A stretch of DNA of 32,841 nucleotides from Bacteroidia bacterium (GTDB lineage: Bacteria; Bacteroidota; Bacteroidia; UKL13-3): the NCBI GenBank assembly GCA_025454875.1, contig JALONP010000027.1, forward strand, positions 1 to 32,841, given 5' to 3'. Below are positions 10,895-19,818 of the stretch, in pieces. The position numbers and the translations under genes were made by a program. The first letter of the stretch is position 1; each line of letters starts with the position of its first letter. The notes beneath the pieces were generated by a model. The model saw nothing but the letters and a program-made list of their open reading frames with translations. It was not told the DNA's origin and did no database searches.

Positions 10895-11125
10895 ATGAGA
10901 GTTTGTGATTTAACTGGTAAGAGTGCATTGGTAGGAAACAATGTTTCCCACTCTAACGTGAAGACAAAGAGACGTTTCTACCCGAATTTACAGGATAAAA
11001 AGTTTTTTATCCCTGAGGAAAATATGTGGATTAAATTGCGTGTTTCGACCAAAGCAATGAAAACCATCAATAAAAAAGGTATCAGTGCCGTATTGCGCGA
11101 CTGGGCTAAAAATGGTAAAATTTAA
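10895..11125 (+). CDS. rpmB: 50S ribosomal protein bL28
   Basis: A 76-aa protein starting [20 protein letters not shown], followed by [13 protein letters not shown] and ending RDWAKNGKI: the standard bL28 layout with the Cys-x-x-Thr-Gly-Lys N-terminus and the KTKR RNA-binding stretch. An upstream in-frame start at 10838 would add 19 residues foreign to the family and lies within the promoter, so ATG 10895 is chosen. First gene of a three-gene ribosomal cassette; rpmG follows after 17 nt. Confidence 0.96.
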   Translation: MRVCDLTGKSALVGNNVSHSNVKTKRRFYPNLQDKKFFIPEENMWIKLRVSTKAMKTINKKGISAVLRDWAKNGKI

Positions 11126-11128
11126 CAA

Positions 11129-11136
11129 GAGGAGGT
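11129..11136 (+). promoter_or_regulatory. Strong Shine-Dalgarno before rpmG
   Basis: GAGGAGGT sits 6 nt ahead of the rpmG ATG. This is near-perfect complementarity to the 16S rRNA tail. It stands out because the other genes in the window have no recognisable Shine-Dalgarno and Bacteroidota generally do not rely on one. Confidence 0.75.
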
Positions 11137-11142
11137 TACAAA

Positions 11143-11325
11143 ATGGCACGCAGCAAAAATAGAATTCAAGTAATTATGGAGTGCACCGAGCATAAAGATT
11201 CAGGAATGCCTGGCACATCTCGCTACATTACCAAAAAAAATAAGAAAAACACAACTGAGCGTTTGGAGTTAAAAAAATACAATCCAATCCTTAAACGTGT
11301 AACTGTTCACAAAGAAATTAAATAA
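11143..11325 (+). CDS. rpmG: 50S ribosomal protein bL33
   Basis: A 60-aa protein with the bL33 pattern: [41 protein letters not shown] and a basic C-terminus. Only one of the cysteines of zinc-binding bL33 is present (Cys14), so this is the zinc-independent (C-minus) form. Start ATG 11143 follows a strong GAGGAGGT ribosome-binding site. The gene is followed by the DUF4295 gene after 8 nt. Confidence 0.96.
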   Translation: MARSKNRIQVIMECTEHKDSGMPGTSRYITKKNKKNTTERLELKKYNPILKRVTVHKEIK

Positions 11326-11333
11326 GTTTAACC

Positions 11334-11483
11334 ATGGCTAAGAAGGTAGTTGCTACATTAAAAACCGGTGCTGGTAAGGATTTTGCCAAAGTGTACCGAG
11401 CAGTAAAAAATAAAAAAGGATCATACTCTTTTAAATCAGAGATTATTGCCAATGATAACGTTAAATCGTTTTTCAAAGGTTAA
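11334..11483 (+). CDS. DUF4295 family small ribosomal protein (bL38-like)
   Basis: A 49-aa basic protein, MAKKVVATLKTGAGKDFAKV followed by YRAVKNKKGSYSFKSEIIAN and ending VKSFFKG. The MAKK...TL..G.GK...K.....KS.KTGSYSF.E..... pattern is DUF4295, a family confined to Bacteroidota and always near rpmB/rpmG. From memory, a member was resolved as an extra large-subunit protein (named bL38) in the Flavobacterium johnsoniae ribosome; I cannot check that here. It is the last gene of the cassette and a hairpin terminator follows 22 nt later. Confidence 0.9.
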   Translation: MAKKVVATLKTGAGKDFAKVYRAVKNKKGSYSFKSEIIANDNVKSFFKG

Positions 11484-11505
11484 TCGGTAAAGATGGTTTT
11501 TATAC

Positions 11506-11537
11506 AAAGCATTCTGAATAACTCAGGATGCTTTTTT
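11506..11537 (+). terminator. Rho-independent terminator of the ribosomal cassette
   Basis: AAAGCATTCTGA (11506-11517) pairs with TCAGGATGCTTT (11523-11534) with one G-T wobble and a 5-nt loop, followed by a T run. Confidence 0.85.
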
Positions 11538-11575
11538 TGTTAAAAATGAATCCAAAACAAACTGATTTCGCAATG

Positions 11576-11626
11576 CTAATTCGTAATTTATAGTTCGTAA
11601 TTCGAAGTTCTTAATTCTAAATTATA
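11576..11626. repeat. AT-rich TTCGTAATT short repeats upstream of ftsY
   Basis: TTCGTAATT occurs twice 14 nt apart, followed by degenerate copies (ttcgaagttcttaattc). Such iterated motifs are frequent in Bacteroidota spacer DNA as I recall; a function is not apparent. Confidence 0.45.
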
Positions 11627-11628
11627 AG

Positions 11629-12579
11629 GTGGGTATTTTCAGCATTTTTTCAAAAGAAAAAAAGGAAAAACTAAACGAGGGATTGGAAAAAACCAAATCC
11701 AGTTTGTTTTCTAAAATTAGCAAGGCATTGGTTGGTAAAACCACGGTTGATGATGATTTTTTAGATGAACTCGAAGAAATTTTGGTAACATCCGATGTTG
11801 GCATTCACACTACGCTCAAAATTATTGAGCGCTTGCAACAACGTGTGGCAATTGATAAATACATTGGCCATTCGGAGCTTAATGCGCTGCTCAAGCAAGA
11901 AATTGAACAATTGTTAAATGAACATCAGAACAACCACCTTGCTACGTTTGAAAATTTACAAGGCAAAAAGCCTTATGTAATGATGGTTGTTGGCGTAAAT
12001 GGTGTAGGTAAAACGACTACCATTGGCAAATTAGCCAACCAATTTAAGCAAGCAGGTAAATCAGTGGTGTTGGGAGCGGGCGACACGTTTAGAGCTGCTG
12101 CAGTTGCTCAACTTAAAATTTGGGGCGAACGCAATGGGGTTCATGTTGTAGAACATGGCATGAATACAGATCCTGCGGCCGTTTCATACGATGCAGTTAA
12201 ATACGCTAACGAACACAATGCAGATGTTGTCATTATTGATACTGCGGGCCGTTTGCATAACAGGGTAGACCTAATGAATGAATTGAGTAAAATTAAACGG
12301 GTAATGAGTAAAGTAATACCTGATGCTCCACATGAAGTACTCTTGGTTTTAGATGCAAGTACTGGACAAAACGCATTTGAACAAGCCAAACAATTTACTG
12401 CAGCTACCGAAGTGAATGCGTTAGCGTTAACCAAACTTGATGGCACCGCAAAAGGAGGGGTTGTAATTGGTATTGCGGATCAGTTTAAAGTGCCTGTTAA
12501 ATATATTGGTGTTGGAGAGGGTATTGACGACCTTCAGCTATTTGACCGAAAAGAATTTGTAGATTCGTTGTTTAATTAA
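11629..12579 (+). CDS. ftsY: Signal recognition particle receptor FtsY
   Basis: SRP-family GTPase that docks ribosome-nascent chain-SRP complexes at the membrane translocon. The N domain (~1-115) starts MGIFSIFSKEKKEKLNEGLEKTK. G domain: G1 GVNGVGKTTT (~122-131), DTFRAAA (~152), G3 DTAGRLH (~204) and G4 TKLDGTAKGG (~268). At 316 aa it lacks the long acidic A domain of E. coli FtsY, as usual in this phylum. The start is GTG 11629: it gives the family-typical MGIF N-terminus and no ATG is available. The preceding 50 bp contain repeated TTCGTAATT motifs. It leads a co-directional group with rimO 6 nt downstream. Confidence 0.96.
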   Translation: MGIFSIFSKEKKEKLNEGLEKTKSSLFSKISKALVGKTTVDDDFLDELEEILVTSDVGIHTTLKIIERLQQRVAIDKYIGHSELNALLKQEIEQLLNEHQNNHLATFENLQGKKPYVMMVVGVNGVGKTTTIGKLANQFKQAGKSVVLGAGDTFRAAAVAQLKIWGERNGVHVVEHGMNTDPAAVSYDAVKYANEHNADVVIIDTAGRLHNRVDLMNELSKIKRVMSKVIPDAPHEVLLVLDASTGQNAFEQAKQFTAATEVNALALTKLDGTAKGGVVIGIADQFKVPVKYIGVGEGIDDLQLFDRKEFVDSLFN

Positions 12580-12585
12580 GCGATT

Positions 12586-13899
12586 GTGAAAACCAAACGT
12601 AAGGAAGATAAAATCAATATTGTTACCCTCGGCTGCTCAAAAAACATTGTTGACAGCGAGGTATTGTATAGCCAACTTAAGGCAAATGGTAAGGATGTGG
12701 TGCATGAGAGCACAAAGGATGATGCCAATGTAATTATCATCAATACCTGCGGATTTATTGACAATGCGAAGCAAGAGAGTATTGATACCATTTTGCGTTT
12801 TGCTGAGGCAAAACAACAAGGTGACATTGATAAACTGTACGTAACAGGATGTTTGTCGCAACGTTATATGCCAGAGCTGCAAAAGGAAATTCCAGATGTG
12901 GATCAATATTTTGGTACGACCCATTTGCCCCAATTGCTAAAAACACTAGGTGCGGATTATAAACATGAATTGATAGGGGAGCGTTTGCTCACAACGCCAA
13001 CCCACTACGCATATCTGAAAATTTCGGAAGGGTGTGACAGGCCATGTTCATTTTGTGCCATTCCAATTATGCGTGGTAAGCACGTTTCAAAATCATTTGA
13101 ACAACTCGAAACGGAAGTAAAGGGTTTGGTCAAAAATGGAACCAAAGAGGTATTGCTTATTGCCCAAGACAGCACCTATTATGGGCTCGATTTATATGGT
13201 GAGCGTAAACTGGCAGAGTTGCTTACCCGCATGAGTGATATTGATGGTTTGGAATGGATTCGATTGCATTATGCGTATCCGTCACAATTTCCAATTGATG
13301 CATTGGATGTAATACGCGAGCGAAGCAATATTTGTAAGTATATTGATATTCCATTACAGCATACCAGCGATAACATGCTTAAAATAATGCGCAGGGGTAT
13401 TACTTCTCGCAGAACTCAAGAAGTGATTAACACTATTCGTGAAAAAGTTCCAGGTATCGCCATAAGAACAACATTAATTGCAGGCCACCCTGGTGAAACC
13501 GAACAAGATTTTGATGATTTGTGCAAGTTTGTTGAATACAACCGTTTTGATAGACTAGGCATTTTTACTTACAGCCACGAAGAAGGGACACATGCAGGAA
13601 GTATGCTGGACAGTGTACCGCAAGAAATTAAAGAAGAACGAGCGGCAATAGTAATGGATATTCAACAAGGAATTTCTTCTGAGCTGAACCAACAAAAAGT
13701 TGGGCAAACATTTAAGGTATTATTTGATAGAAAAGAAAACGGGCAATTTGTTGGTCGTACGGAGTTTGACTCACCTGAAGTAGATAATGAAGTAATTATT
13801 GATGCAAAAACAAACTTTGTACGGGTTGGCGATTTTGCCCAGGTACGCATTACTGCTGCCGAAGAATTTGATTTAATGGGGGAAGTGGTTGCACCATGA
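12586..13899 (+). CDS. rimO: Ribosomal protein uS12 methylthiotransferase RimO
   Basis: Radical-SAM enzyme that methylthiolates the conserved Asp of ribosomal protein uS12. The N-terminal methylthiotransferase domain carries three Fe-S cysteines: Cys17 (LGCSKN), Cys55 (NTCGFI) and Cys89 (TGCLSQR). The radical-SAM cluster motif CxxxCxxC is Cys150, Cys154 and Cys157 in GCDRPCSFCAIPIMRG. A C-terminal TRAM domain (~370-435) ends DLMGEVV. SKNIVDSE and the SFCAIP-IMRG wording are typical of RimO; MiaB has different signatures here. Start GTG 12586 lies 6 nt after the ftsY stop; the bshC start overlaps its stop by 4 nt (ATGA), indicating translational coupling. Confidence 0.96.
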   Translation: MKTKRKEDKINIVTLGCSKNIVDSEVLYSQLKANGKDVVHESTKDDANVIIINTCGFIDNAKQESIDTILRFAEAKQQGDIDKLYVTGCLSQRYMPELQKEIPDVDQYFGTTHLPQLLKTLGADYKHELIGERLLTTPTHYAYLKISEGCDRPCSFCAIPIMRGKHVSKSFEQLETEVKGLVKNGTKEVLLIAQDSTYYGLDLYGERKLAELLTRMSDIDGLEWIRLHYAYPSQFPIDALDVIRERSNICKYIDIPLQHTSDNMLKIMRRGITSRRTQEVINTIREKVPGIAIRTTLIAGHPGETEQDFDDLCKFVEYNRFDRLGIFTYSHEEGTHAGSMLDSVPQEIKEERAAIVMDIQQGISSELNQQKVGQTFKVLFDRKENGQFVGRTEFDSPEVDNEVIIDAKTNFVRVGDFAQVRITAAEEFDLMGEVVAP

Positions 13900-15491
13900 C
13901 GGTTTTGCATAAAAATATCCCGCTCATTGAAACTGGTTTGGTCAATAAACTAGTAGCAGATTATATTCAACAGAAGGACGCAGTAAAACCTTTTTACCAG
14001 TATGCACCCGAAATGGGGTCATTTGATGAAGTTATTTCCAATCGATCATTTGATCAAAATAAACGTAACCTACTTGCTGATGTGTTGTTTAATCAATATG
14101 AAAAGATTGGCATTAAACGCAAACAAGCCGAACTTGTTTTTGCAAATATTGATTCGCTTCGGTCAGCACAAACATTTACCGTAACAACCGGCCACCAACT
14201 TTCGCTTTTTACCGGCCCCTTGTTTTTTATCTACAAAATTTTATCAACCATAAGGCTTGCCCAAGAGTTAAGCCAACGGTACCCAAACCATACCATAGTA
14301 CCCGTTTTTTGGCTCGCTTCCGAAGACCACGACTTTGAAGAAATTAGCCATGTTCATTTAAAGGGAGCAAAACTGCAATGGAATCTTGACTCAAAACAAC
14401 AACCTGTTGGGACTCTTGAAACCCATTCGATAAAGACCATTTTAGATTCGCTAAGAGAATTGTTAGGCGGAAGCAACAGCCTCGTGGATTTGTTTGAGCA
14501 ATGTTATGTAAGCAGCAATAATTTAAGCGATGCCACACGTAAATTAGTTCATTCATTGTTTGGTCAATATGGTTTGGTAATGATTGAGCCAAATGATGTG
14601 CGGCTAAAAAGGGAATTTATTCCCATTATTAAAGAAGATGCAATTAAACACAATAGTTTTGCTGCGTTACTCGAAACCAATAGTAAACTTGATAAACTTT
14701 ATCCGTTACAAGTAACTGGTCGTGAGATTAATTTTTTTTACCTAAGTGAATCAGGAAGGCAGTTAATAAAAAAAACGCGTTCTGGCTATGAGGTTGCCAA
14801 TACACCAATTGTATGGAATGAACACGAACTCAATGCTGAAATAGAAAGCCATCCAGAACGTTTTAGTCCCAATGTGGTAATGCGGCCCGTATACCAAGAG
14901 CATGTGCTGCCTAATTTAGCATATGTTGGTGGCCCTGGTGAAGTATCTTACTGGTTACAATTAAAAGGGGTTTTTAAAACGCATCGGGTTCCTTTTCCAA
15001 TGGTGGTATTGCGTAATTCTGTTATGCTCATTAGTCAAGCGCATTTACATAAACTCACCAAAAAGAGAGTTGATGTAGAAGATTTGTTTAAACGAGACGA
15101 AGAATGGATAAAGGAATACATACATGCTGTACACCCAATCAATATTGCTGAAGAGACGGAAGCAGTTGGCCGTTTGCTGCAACAAGCCATTGATAAAGTA
15201 ATGGTTTTTGATAACCAAATTGGGTCAAGAATTATCCAATGGAAACTTGAAGCATTGCACCAATTAAAACAGTTACAAAAGGAGCTTAACCAAAGTAAAA
15301 AGCGAAAATCGAAGCTAGATACAGATGCTGTCATTGCAATTAAAAATATCCTTTTCCCTGCTGGAACTCCACAAGAGCGAATATTAAATTTAGCTGCCGT
15401 AACAGGTAATTATTATGAGGCTTTTTTATCGAAGGTAGCTGAACAATTGTTTCCGCTTTCAAACACAATTGATGTTTTAGTTTGGGATTAA
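13896..15491 (+). CDS. bshC: Bacillithiol biosynthesis cysteine-adding enzyme BshC
   Basis: A 531-aa enzyme predicted to ligate cysteine to glucosamine-malate, the last step of bacillithiol synthesis. Family motifs: TTGHQLSLFTGPLFFIYKILS (~91-111), VPVFWLASEDHDFEEI (~130-145), PNVVMRPVYQEHVLPNLAYV-GGPGEVSYW (~325-352), a long coiled-coil (~440-485, rich in KLEALHQLKQLQKELNQ) and the C-terminal PQERILN...YY. It implies that the organism makes bacillithiol as its low-molecular-weight thiol; bshA and bshB are not in the window. ATGA overlap with rimO. Its TAA shares the 4-nt palindrome TTAA with the stop of the converging methyltransferase gene. Confidence 0.95.
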   Translation: MTVLHKNIPLIETGLVNKLVADYIQQKDAVKPFYQYAPEMGSFDEVISNRSFDQNKRNLLADVLFNQYEKIGIKRKQAELVFANIDSLRSAQTFTVTTGHQLSLFTGPLFFIYKILSTIRLAQELSQRYPNHTIVPVFWLASEDHDFEEISHVHLKGAKLQWNLDSKQQPVGTLETHSIKTILDSLRELLGGSNSLVDLFEQCYVSSNNLSDATRKLVHSLFGQYGLVMIEPNDVRLKREFIPIIKEDAIKHNSFAALLETNSKLDKLYPLQVTGREINFFYLSESGRQLIKKTRSGYEVANTPIVWNEHELNAEIESHPERFSPNVVMRPVYQEHVLPNLAYVGGPGEVSYWLQLKGVFKTHRVPFPMVVLRNSVMLISQAHLHKLTKKRVDVEDLFKRDEEWIKEYIHAVHPINIAEETEAVGRLLQQAIDKVMVFDNQIGSRIIQWKLEALHQLKQLQKELNQSKKRKSKLDTDAVIAIKNILFPAGTPQERILNLAAVTGNYYEAFLSKVAEQLFPLSNTIDVLVWD

Positions 15492-16027
15492 CCCAAATAC
15501 ATTTTTTGATAAACATCCCAAAGCACAATTCCTGCACTAACCGATACATTTAGCGAATGCTTGGTTCCGAATTGAGGAATTTCAATTACAGAATCCGATT
15601 CATCAATAATCGCTTGTTGCACCCCATCTACTTCGTTTCCGAAAATAAAAACATACTTTTCTTCAATAGTAGGCTCAAACTGGTGTAATTCGATGCTTTC
15701 ACTTGCTTGCTCAACACTCATTATTCGCCAACCTTTTTCTTTTAAGTTTTTGACAGCTGATAATGCATCGGGTTTATAACTCCACGAAACGGATTCGGTG
15801 CTACCCAAGGCTGTTTTTAAAATTTCCTTATTGGGCGGGGTAGCACAAATACCTGTGAGTATAATTGTTTCAATCAAAAATGCATCCGCAGTTCTAAAGA
15901 ATGAACCAATATTTTGTGCACTTCTGATATTATCTAGTAACAATACAATAGGTCGTTTATTCAATTGTTTGAATTCATTCACATCAATTCTTTCCAGTTC
16001 AAAGAGCTTCAGCTTTTTATTTTTCAT
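15488..16027 (-). CDS. SpoU/TrmH-family RNA 2'-O-methyltransferase
   Basis: A 179-aa SPOUT enzyme predicted to methylate ribose 2'-OH in tRNA or rRNA using SAM. The three SpoU motifs are intact: motif 1 LDNIRSAQNIGSFFRTADA (~30-48) with the catalytic-type N-x-G...R, motif 2 YVFIFGNEVDGV (~125-136) and motif 3 IPQFGTKHSLNVSVSAGIV (~149-167), which form the trefoil knot. It has no N-terminal substrate-binding extension, so this is the short form; the target nucleotide cannot be inferred. The stop overlaps the bshC stop. About 113 bp of spacer separates it from the large T9SS gene. Confidence 0.92.
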   Translation of the reverse strand: MKNKKLKLFELERIDVNEFKQLNKRPIVLLLDNIRSAQNIGSFFRTADAFLIETIILTGICATPPNKEILKTALGSTESVSWSYKPDALSAVKNLKEKGWRIMSVEQASESIELHQFEPTIEEKYVFIFGNEVDGVQQAIIDESDSVIEIPQFGTKHSLNVSVSAGIVLWDVYQKMYLG

Positions 16028-16140
16028 TTTGTAACAATAGTAAAAAATGTGGAATGGATGGTAACTGAACGAATAGCTAATCTGCTAAGACCGATTAGTG
16101 TCTCTGTCTGATGAATTGAATGTATCTTACCGTTTAGCGT

Positions 16141-19100
16141 TTAGTCCTGAATAATTAGCTTTCCTTCAACATATTGATCATCAAACGTGGCGTAAAAAAA
16201 GTACAATCCAGCGGGTAGTTGTTGGCGGTCAATCTTTACCTGAGCATTATTAGACACATTAACCGAACGTACCAACTCGCCAAGTGTATTCACTATTTTT
16301 ATTTGGCCATTCTTATATGCAAATGGAACGGTGAGTATTGTATACTGTGAAAATGGATTAGGCGAGATGTTGTAATTTGGCTTAATGGCATTATTGCGGA
16401 TGTTTGTTAATACAAAGTTGATACAATTGGATGTATCAGTGCAAAATCCGTTAGAGATGATTGCCTTGTAACTTCCCGAAACTGATGGTAAAAATGATCT
16501 TGAGTTAGCTCCCGAAACCAACAATGCTGTGGTACAGTTAATCCATTGATAGGTGCCAAACGGTTGATTGCTAATTAAAGTGTCCCCAACCTGAATAATT
16601 CCTGTATTTAAAGAATCTATCAAAAGATTTAGGCTCATGATGCTGTCGCATCCATTTGCCGAAACAAGTGTGTCATAATAAATACCTGATTGGGTTAATG
16701 TATCTCCGCGCCACACAACCGAATAACAAGCCGTATCAAATTGTGTACTGATTTTTGATGGCAAAATTGTGACCGAAAGTTCTACAATGCTGTCACATCC
16801 ATCTCTGCTTACTAATGTGGATGTGTAAGTGCCGCTGTTTGTAATTGTAATCCCATTCCACAAATATGGTCCACATGCTGTTGTTGTGGTCTGAACAAAT
16901 TTTGGTTTACAAAAAAAAGTGTCAGGAATTTCAAAAACAGCTCCCCATTGTACACCAAGCATGTTAATTGATCCACCAGCAATTGTCCGTAGTCTTGATA
17001 CTTGTTCTACACAAGTTGCCCTATCAGCGCCTTCAATTGGGTTTGGCCTGATATGCACGGTTGGAAATGTTAAAGAAGAGTCTATACTCATCATAAACAC
17101 ATTTGAGGTTAGGTTATTTTCACGCACCGTGCCAACAATAATGATTTGCCTTCTAAATTCATTGTATTCAATATTCAACGGTATTTCGTCTTTTGTACTT
17201 CCCGTTACGTATGTATATGAACGTATCAAATTTCCATTAGATAGTAAGTGTTTTTGTATCCTGATATCATTGGTAGATGTTTTGCCAACAACATACAAGT
17301 GTGTTTTGGCTGAATCAATCACCGTTTGATAAGCTTTAAACGAACTCGGTAAATTAACTGACCAAACCATTTGCATACTGTTGGTATTGAAAACACCATA
17401 AGCCGAGTTAAGGGGAAAGTTGCGGCCTAATAAAAGCACGTTGCTTGTATCAATAGGAGTTGTGTTTTCGATATCGTTAAACAAAGGAAGTGCAAGTGTA
17501 TCAATAACTACAAAAGGATGCTTTCTCAATTTTAGAATTCGGGGGGCTGAAAAGTTTCTTCCAAAAAGAAACAACTCTGAATCATTTTTATCGTAGCTCG
17601 CATTCCAAGTTGTTTCGTTAGTAGATTGATAACGCATTTGGGTATTCACAATGGCAAGTTGTGAGTTGTTTCTGGTTTTAATTGCGTATACAGTGTCGTT
17701 TTGGTGAAACAATAAAATAGCGAACGAATCTTCAGCTATTAATTCAAGCGGAGCTAATTTGCTAAACCTGGATACCCTTTTTACAACACCTTTTAAATTC
17801 CCAAATTTATCCAAGTGAAATACGCAAATTGAATCAGCTATATCTGAAGCAAAGGGTGAGTGTATTGATGTTTTACGAATGATTGCTGAGAAATAAATAT
17901 CGCCTAAAGGGGCTATCGCCAATTGATGGCCTTCAAGAATAGTTGCTGTAAAGGACTTTTCCCATTTAAGTACATTTAAGGTATCAAACATTTCTAGTGC
18001 TATTCCTCTTCCCAATTGCTTAAATACAATGAAGTTTCCATTAGGGTGTTTTTTTACCTCAATGGTTTTAGAAGGGAATAGATAATTGCCAAAACTCTTT
18101 TGCAAGAGAATATCGAAGTTGTTAGGATTTAGAATTGTTAAGTATAAAGCTCTACCTAATCCTGCTGTTTGTTCTAAATTGCCAAACACCAAAATTCTAT
18201 CCGGAAGCGAAACAATACCAAATCCATTGCTCCAGGTTTCTTTATATGGAGGTTGGTTTTTGGAAATCACAATTGAGTTCAACACCGTTCCAGTTAATGA
18301 CTCAATTTTAAGGTTAAGCCATATTCCAGGTCCGTAGTTATCAGATTGGGCATAGCCTGTAGTGTAAACATAGCCTGAGTCATCAACATCAAAATCAATC
18401 GAGGCTTCATGCCCATTACCTGGTGTTTCATAAATTGAATTCCACACCATGGTGTCTAATACCATATCATATTTGGATATGTGGGTATATGAAGGACTTC
18501 CTCCTACGTAAATATGCTGCCAACTAACGTACAAATGATGGTCAATTGTTTTAACTTTATTAGGTTTGATATCTCTATTCATGAGTACTACTTGAAATTT
18601 TTGAAGCACTCCATCTGATGCATTTACCCTCGCAATAAATCCAGAATTTAACGAGTTGTTTCGAGTCCCAACTGCATACAATGATCCGTTTGTATCATTG
18701 TAATACAAATAGTTAATCGTTTGTATTTGTGATGAGGCATATTGCTGTTTCCATATAACAATATTGGGATTGCTGCCTGAAACTTTAGTGATTGAATCGA
18801 CATTGGTAAAATAAATGTCTTTGTTTTGGTCTATCGCCATGGCAGAGCCAAAAGATAGCCAATTGAGATCTCCAATAAAATAAGAGGTCAGTGTATCTCC
18901 TGTTGATTTAGCAATAAACACATAACGCGTTTGGTAATTTATCCCATCATAACTTATTTGGTATGATTGGATAAATGTTGAAGAATCGTAATCAAGGGAA
19001 TTCAAAAAGCTATATGCCCTGTAATTTTTATTCCAAATAATATTACCATTTACAGGGTTTATCTTCCAATAGTTAATCCTACTATTTTCATACAAACTTG

Positions 19101-19386
19101 CATAAACAAATCCATCATTACCGAGTGTAAGCACACTAATCGGATTTTCTTTGTTTAGTTGCAATTCCCAAATACTGTTACCGTTGGAATCAATACTTAC
19201 AATTCCGCTTTTCCCATTTCTGATTAAACCACTTACAAGATAAGTATCTTGAAATCTAAGTTTTGCAGTACCCATCCCTCCAGTAAATTCTGTGGTATCT
19301 CTAAATAACTGTTCGGCAATTTGTGCTGATGATTGAAATGAAAAAAAAGAACATACTACTAACAAGTAATAAACTAGGGTTTTCAT
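16141..19386 (-). CDS. Large T9SS type-A cargo protein with propeller and NGCDSI repeats
   Basis: A 1081-aa secreted protein with signal peptide MKTLVYYLLVVCSFFSFQSSAQ. Residues ~25-780 contain many short beta-rich units of PQQ/SBBP propeller type (for example SIDSNGNSIWELQL, DIYFTNVDSI, HLYVVGKTSTNDI), usually read as large beta-propellers. Residues ~855-960 contain two tandem T.CGPYLWNG...SGTYTSTLVSRDGCDSI-type repeats common in Bacteroidota surface proteins. The C-terminal ~80 residues (YNISPNPFSQYTILTVPF ... LPAGLYFFYATFDDQYVEGKLIIQD) are a type-A T9SS sorting domain, so it should be exported and anchored or released at the cell surface. Substrate or partner is unknown. It is a single gene with spacers on both sides. 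Confidence 0.88.
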   Translation of the reverse strand: MKTLVYYLLVVCSFFSFQSSAQIAEQLFRDTTEFTGGMGTAKLRFQDTYLVSGLIRNGKSGIVSIDSNGNSIWELQLNKENPISVLTLGNDGFVYASLYENSRINYWKINPVNGNIIWNKNYRAYSFLNSLDYDSSTFIQSYQISYDGINYQTRYVFIAKSTGDTLTSYFIGDLNWLSFGSAMAIDQNKDIYFTNVDSITKVSGSNPNIVIWKQQYASSQIQTINYLYYNDTNGSLYAVGTRNNSLNSGFIARVNASDGVLQKFQVVLMNRDIKPNKVKTIDHHLYVSWQHIYVGGSPSYTHISKYDMVLDTMVWNSIYETPGNGHEASIDFDVDDSGYVYTTGYAQSDNYGPGIWLNLKIESLTGTVLNSIVISKNQPPYKETWSNGFGIVSLPDRILVFGNLEQTAGLGRALYLTILNPNNFDILLQKSFGNYLFPSKTIEVKKHPNGNFIVFKQLGRGIALEMFDTLNVLKWEKSFTATILEGHQLAIAPLGDIYFSAIIRKTSIHSPFASDIADSICVFHLDKFGNLKGVVKRVSRFSKLAPLELIAEDSFAILLFHQNDTVYAIKTRNNSQLAIVNTQMRYQSTNETTWNASYDKNDSELFLFGRNFSAPRILKLRKHPFVVIDTLALPLFNDIENTTPIDTSNVLLLGRNFPLNSAYGVFNTNSMQMVWSVNLPSSFKAYQTVIDSAKTHLYVVGKTSTNDIRIQKHLLSNGNLIRSYTYVTGSTKDEIPLNIEYNEFRRQIIIVGTVRENNLTSNVFMMSIDSSLTFPTVHIRPNPIEGADRATCVEQVSRLRTIAGGSINMLGVQWGAVFEIPDTFFCKPKFVQTTTTACGPYLWNGITITNSGTYTSTLVSRDGCDSIVELSVTILPSKISTQFDTACYSVVWRGDTLTQSGIYYDTLVSANGCDSIMSLNLLIDSLNTGIIQVGDTLISNQPFGTYQWINCTTALLVSGANSRSFLPSVSGSYKAIISNGFCTDTSNCINFVLTNIRNNAIKPNYNISPNPFSQYTILTVPFAYKNGQIKIVNTLGELVRSVNVSNNAQVKIDRQQLPAGLYFFYATFDDQYVEGKLIIQD

Positions 19387-19485
19387 GGTTAAGAGTTATT
19401 TCGCGCGAATTTATCGTAAAGGTTTTTGCAAAAAAAAACTGTTCCATTCTAGAACATAAACTTTTACAAAAGTGTAATAGAGTAC

Positions 19486-19692
19486 TCAGCTTATAAATAA
19501 ATCAATAGTGTTCAATTTCGTTTTTGAAAATTCTTGTTCACTGGTTCCTTTGAAAGCAAATTCATCTCGGCTGCATAAAAAGAAGCAAATATTTATTCTC
19601 TTTTGAATTTGATCGGGTATCAATTGGCTATTGGTTGAGGCCAAATTATACAACACAGGCGGATATTGATGGGCCGAGTTGGTTGAATTCAT
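19486..19692 (-). CDS. Possible small hypothetical protein
   Basis: A 68-aa frame from ATG 19692 (MNSTNSAHQYPPVLYNLAST) lying in an otherwise empty 432-bp gap. It is mildly polar with mixed charged residues (SRDEFAFKGTSEQEFSK) and has no recognised domain. I see neither a good promoter box nor a ribosome-binding site. It is divergent from the barrel-SPOR gene. It could be chance coding. Confidence 0.3.
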   Translation of the reverse strand: MNSTNSAHQYPPVLYNLASTNSQLIPDQIQKRINICFFLCSRDEFAFKGTSEQEFSKTKLNTIDLFIS

Positions 19693-19751
19693 GTTTTTTG
19701 TTTTGAATTTAGGTTATTATATCTGTAAAAATCCCATTTTGTCCGAATTTC

Positions 19752-19782
19752 TTTTGAATTTACCCACATATTTTAATCTTTG
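19752..19782 (+). promoter_or_regulatory. Putative promoter of the barrel-SPOR gene
   Basis: TTTTG (19752-19756), an 18-nt spacer, then AATCTTTG (19775-19782), one mismatch to TAnnTTTG. The start codon is 37 nt downstream. Confidence 0.5.
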
Positions 19783-19818
19783 TGAAAATTTGTCTAATTT
19801 AGCACTCAAGCCAAAAGC

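Larger units (their letters stand above)
19387..19818. other. Intergenic region between the large T9SS gene and the barrel-SPOR gene
   Basis: This 432-bp AT-rich gap contains a doubtful 68-aa frame on the minus strand (19486-19692) and the promoter of the downstream plus-strand gene (19752-19782). Nothing else is recognisable. Confidence 0.5.

Noticed and set aside
12586-13899. MiaB (tRNA methylthiotransferase) as the identity of the radical-SAM gene
   Set aside because: The short N-terminus with LGCSKNIVDSE and the CSFCAIPIMRG cluster context match RimO better.
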